A DNA stretch of 8,997 bases from Planctomycetaceae bacterium (lineage in GTDB: Bacteria > Planctomycetota > Phycisphaerae > Phycisphaerales > SM1A02). Positions 7,948 through 8,997 of the stretch are shown piece by piece. The position numbers and the translations under genes are program-made. The stretch's first letter is position 1, and every line of letters starts with the position of its first letter. The stretch covers positions 1-8,997 of the forward strand of contig JAIYCA010000029.1 in NCBI GenBank assembly GCA_027488265.1, in the 5' to 3' direction. The notes below the pieces were generated by a model. The model saw only the letters and a program-made list of their open reading frames with translations, was not told where the DNA came from and did no database searches.

Positions 7948-7976
7948 AGTGTAACCCGTGGTACGTGCGGGTGAAA
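7948..7976 (-). promoter_or_regulatory. Weak candidate thrS promoter overlapping the tandem repeats
   Basis: On the - strand, TACACT (7953 to 7948) matches four of six positions of the TATAAT -10 box. Seventeen bases upstream, TTTCAC (7976 to 7971) is a poor -35. A start about 7 bases past the -10 would fall within a few bases of the thrS ATG, giving a nearly leaderless transcript, consistent with the lack of a Shine-Dalgarno. The match is weak and could be chance. Confidence 0.2.
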
Positions 7977-7996
7977 CCCGTGAGAGATGCGGGTGT
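7953..7996. repeat. Two tandem 22-bp repeats with inverted arms in the thrS/beta-helix divergent region
   Basis: Unit 1 is 7953-7974 and unit 2 is 7975-7996. Both begin AACCCGTG and share TGCGGGTG at positions 14-21; 17 of 22 positions are identical. Each unit contains an inverted pair ACCCG...CGGGT (7954-7958 with 7968-7972; 7976-7980 with 7990-7994). The period equals about two helical turns. Ten bases after unit 2 is a perfect palindrome, CGCCCGGGCG (8007-8016). As DNA this looks like a double operator between two divergent genes; as RNA in a thrS leader it could form two small hairpins. No regulator can be named. Confidence 0.55.
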
Positions 7997-8029
7997 GACC
8001 CTCGCTCGCCCGGGCGGTACGCTGCGCGG

Positions 8030-8997
8030 ATGCTGTTCGCTACGGTCGTTCTGCTGTCTTTGGGGGTGCTGCCCGACTCGCAGTCGGCGGGCGTTGCGCC
8101 GCCGGCGCAGGGTGTCGCGGCCACGCCCGTGCTGCGCGTGGAAGTCGACCGCGACAACATCGAGATCAGGGAGTCCTGCGTCCTCGTTTTCTCGAAGCCC
8201 ATCGCGGACACCGACGGTAACGGAGTCGTACGTATCGTCGCCGACGGGATCACGGTTGATCTTGGTGGTGGCACGCTCCAATCGAGTCTCGACGCGGGGC
8301 CGAATCCCGCGCGACCGGAGCTTTTCACCGGAACGGGCATCGTCGTCGCCGCGAAGTCCGTCACCCTTCGAAATGGCGGCGTGCGCGGGTTCAAGATCGG
8401 AATCGATGGCGATCGATGCGACGGAGCGACCTTCGAGCGGCTCGACGTTTCGGACAATTACGCGCAACTGCTGAAGTCGTCGCCTGAGAAGGAAGACGCC
8501 TCGGATTGGTTGTATCCGCACGAGAATGATCGCGGTGAACAACTCGCGCAACACGGCGCGGGCCTTGCGATTTCAAACGCGCGCGAAGTGACGGTGCGCG
8601 AGGTGCGCGCGCGGCGCACCCAGAATGGCATCGTGCTTTCTTCGGTGCACCACTCGAAGTTCTACGACAACGACTGCTCGTTTCTTTCGGGTTGGGGCCT
8701 TGCGATGTGGCGTTCGTCGGACAACGTGATCTGCCGCAACGCATTCGACTTCTGCATTCGTGGCTACTCGCACGGCGTCTATAACCGAGGGCAAGATTCC
8801 GCAGGAATTCTCATGTTTGAGCAGTGCTCGCGCAACGTCGTGGCGCTCAACAGTACCACGCACGGTGGTGACGGCATCTTTGGATTCGCGGGTCGCGAAG
8901 CACTGGGCGAGAAGCCTTCGCCTTCGTCGAAGATTGATTTCGACGCAGAAGGCACGGCAAATCTCGACGCGTGGTATCGCGGTCGTGGTTGCAACGG
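8030..8997 (+). CDS. Secreted right-handed parallel beta-helix protein (3' end outside window)
   Basis: From ATG 8030 the frame stays open to the window end: 322 residues seen, no stop reached. Residues 1-20 are hydrophobic with a short tail (MLFATVVLLSLGVL, then polar), suggesting a secretion signal, although the usual positive charge before the hydrophobic core is missing. An in-frame GTG at 7958 would add basic residues but also overlap the repeats; I prefer the ATG. From about residue 66 onward, short beta-strand repeats with Gly and Asn turns appear (ITVDLGGGTL, GIVVAAKSVTLRNGGVRG, GLAISNAREVTVREVRA, NGIVLSSVHHSKFYDNDC), typical of parallel beta-helix (pectate lyase/NosD-like) folds. A distinctive block follows: RGYSHGVYNRGQDSAG and ILMFEQCS, then HGGDGIFGFAGREALGE (residues 244-294). 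Such folds often bind or cleave polysaccharides, but no catalytic set can be assigned. It is divergent from thrS. Confidence 0.85.
   Translation, partial: MLFATVVLLSLGVLPDSQSAGVAPPAQGVAATPVLRVEVDRDNIEIRESCVLVFSKPIADTDGNGVVRIVADGITVDLGGGTLQSSLDAGPNPARPELFTGTGIVVAAKSVTLRNGGVRGFKIGIDGDRCDGATFERLDVSDNYAQLLKSSPEKEDASDWLYPHENDRGEQLAQHGAGLAISNAREVTVREVRARRTQNGIVLSSVHHSKFYDNDCSFLSGWGLAMWRSSDNVICRNAFDFCIRGYSHGVYNRGQDSAGILMFEQCSRNVVALNSTTHGGDGIFGFAGREALGEKPSPSSKIDFDAEGTANLDAWYRGRGCN

Noticed and set aside
7939..8457. N-terminal extension of the thrS frame
   Set aside because: The frame is open, but the TGS domain begins at the ATG at 7938 as in other ThrRS. The extension reads as low-complexity sequence and lies opposite the beta-helix gene.
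7652..8554. 300-codon - strand frame across thrS and the beta-helix gene
   Set aside because: It overlaps two supported genes, and its Arg-rich composition is typical of an out-of-frame reading.

Overview
The window looks like chromosomal DNA of a GC-rich member of the Planctomycetota. The main reason is a pair of secreted protein families that are strongly expanded in that phylum: a PSCyt1-DUF1549-DUF1553 multidomain protein followed by a Tat-exported DUF1501 protein. The beta-helix protein at the right edge also resembles families common there. Codon third positions are mostly G or C, and stop codons are rare in the strand opposite the genes, so several long antisense reading frames are spurious.

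Left part (about 89-5610, + strand): a 1245-residue envelope protein with a c-type heme motif starts at a GTG. Forty-eight bases later comes a 514-residue DUF1501 protein of the alkaline phosphatase/sulfatase-like group, with a good ribosome binding site preceded by a tight UUCG hairpin. Twenty-six bases further on is a 54-codon frame for a small protein with one C-terminal membrane helix. The three lie head to tail and probably form one transcription unit working in the cell envelope. The biochemical role of this pair is not established.

Middle part (5749-7938, - strand): thrS, a complete threonyl-tRNA synthetase of 729 residues. All editing-site and zinc-site residues are visible. It carries an insertion of about 50 residues with a small cysteine cluster just before the catalytic zinc cysteine. 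It converges on the left cluster; a perfect 9-bp hairpin lies just past its stop codon.

Right part (7939-8997): a short divergent control region holds two tandem 22-bp repeats, each with ACCCG...CGGGT arms. From 8030 to the window end runs a + strand frame for a secreted right-handed parallel beta-helix protein, cut off by the window edge.

No tRNA or rRNA genes, CRISPR arrays, insertion sequences or phage genes were seen. All gaps between genes are under 150 bases.
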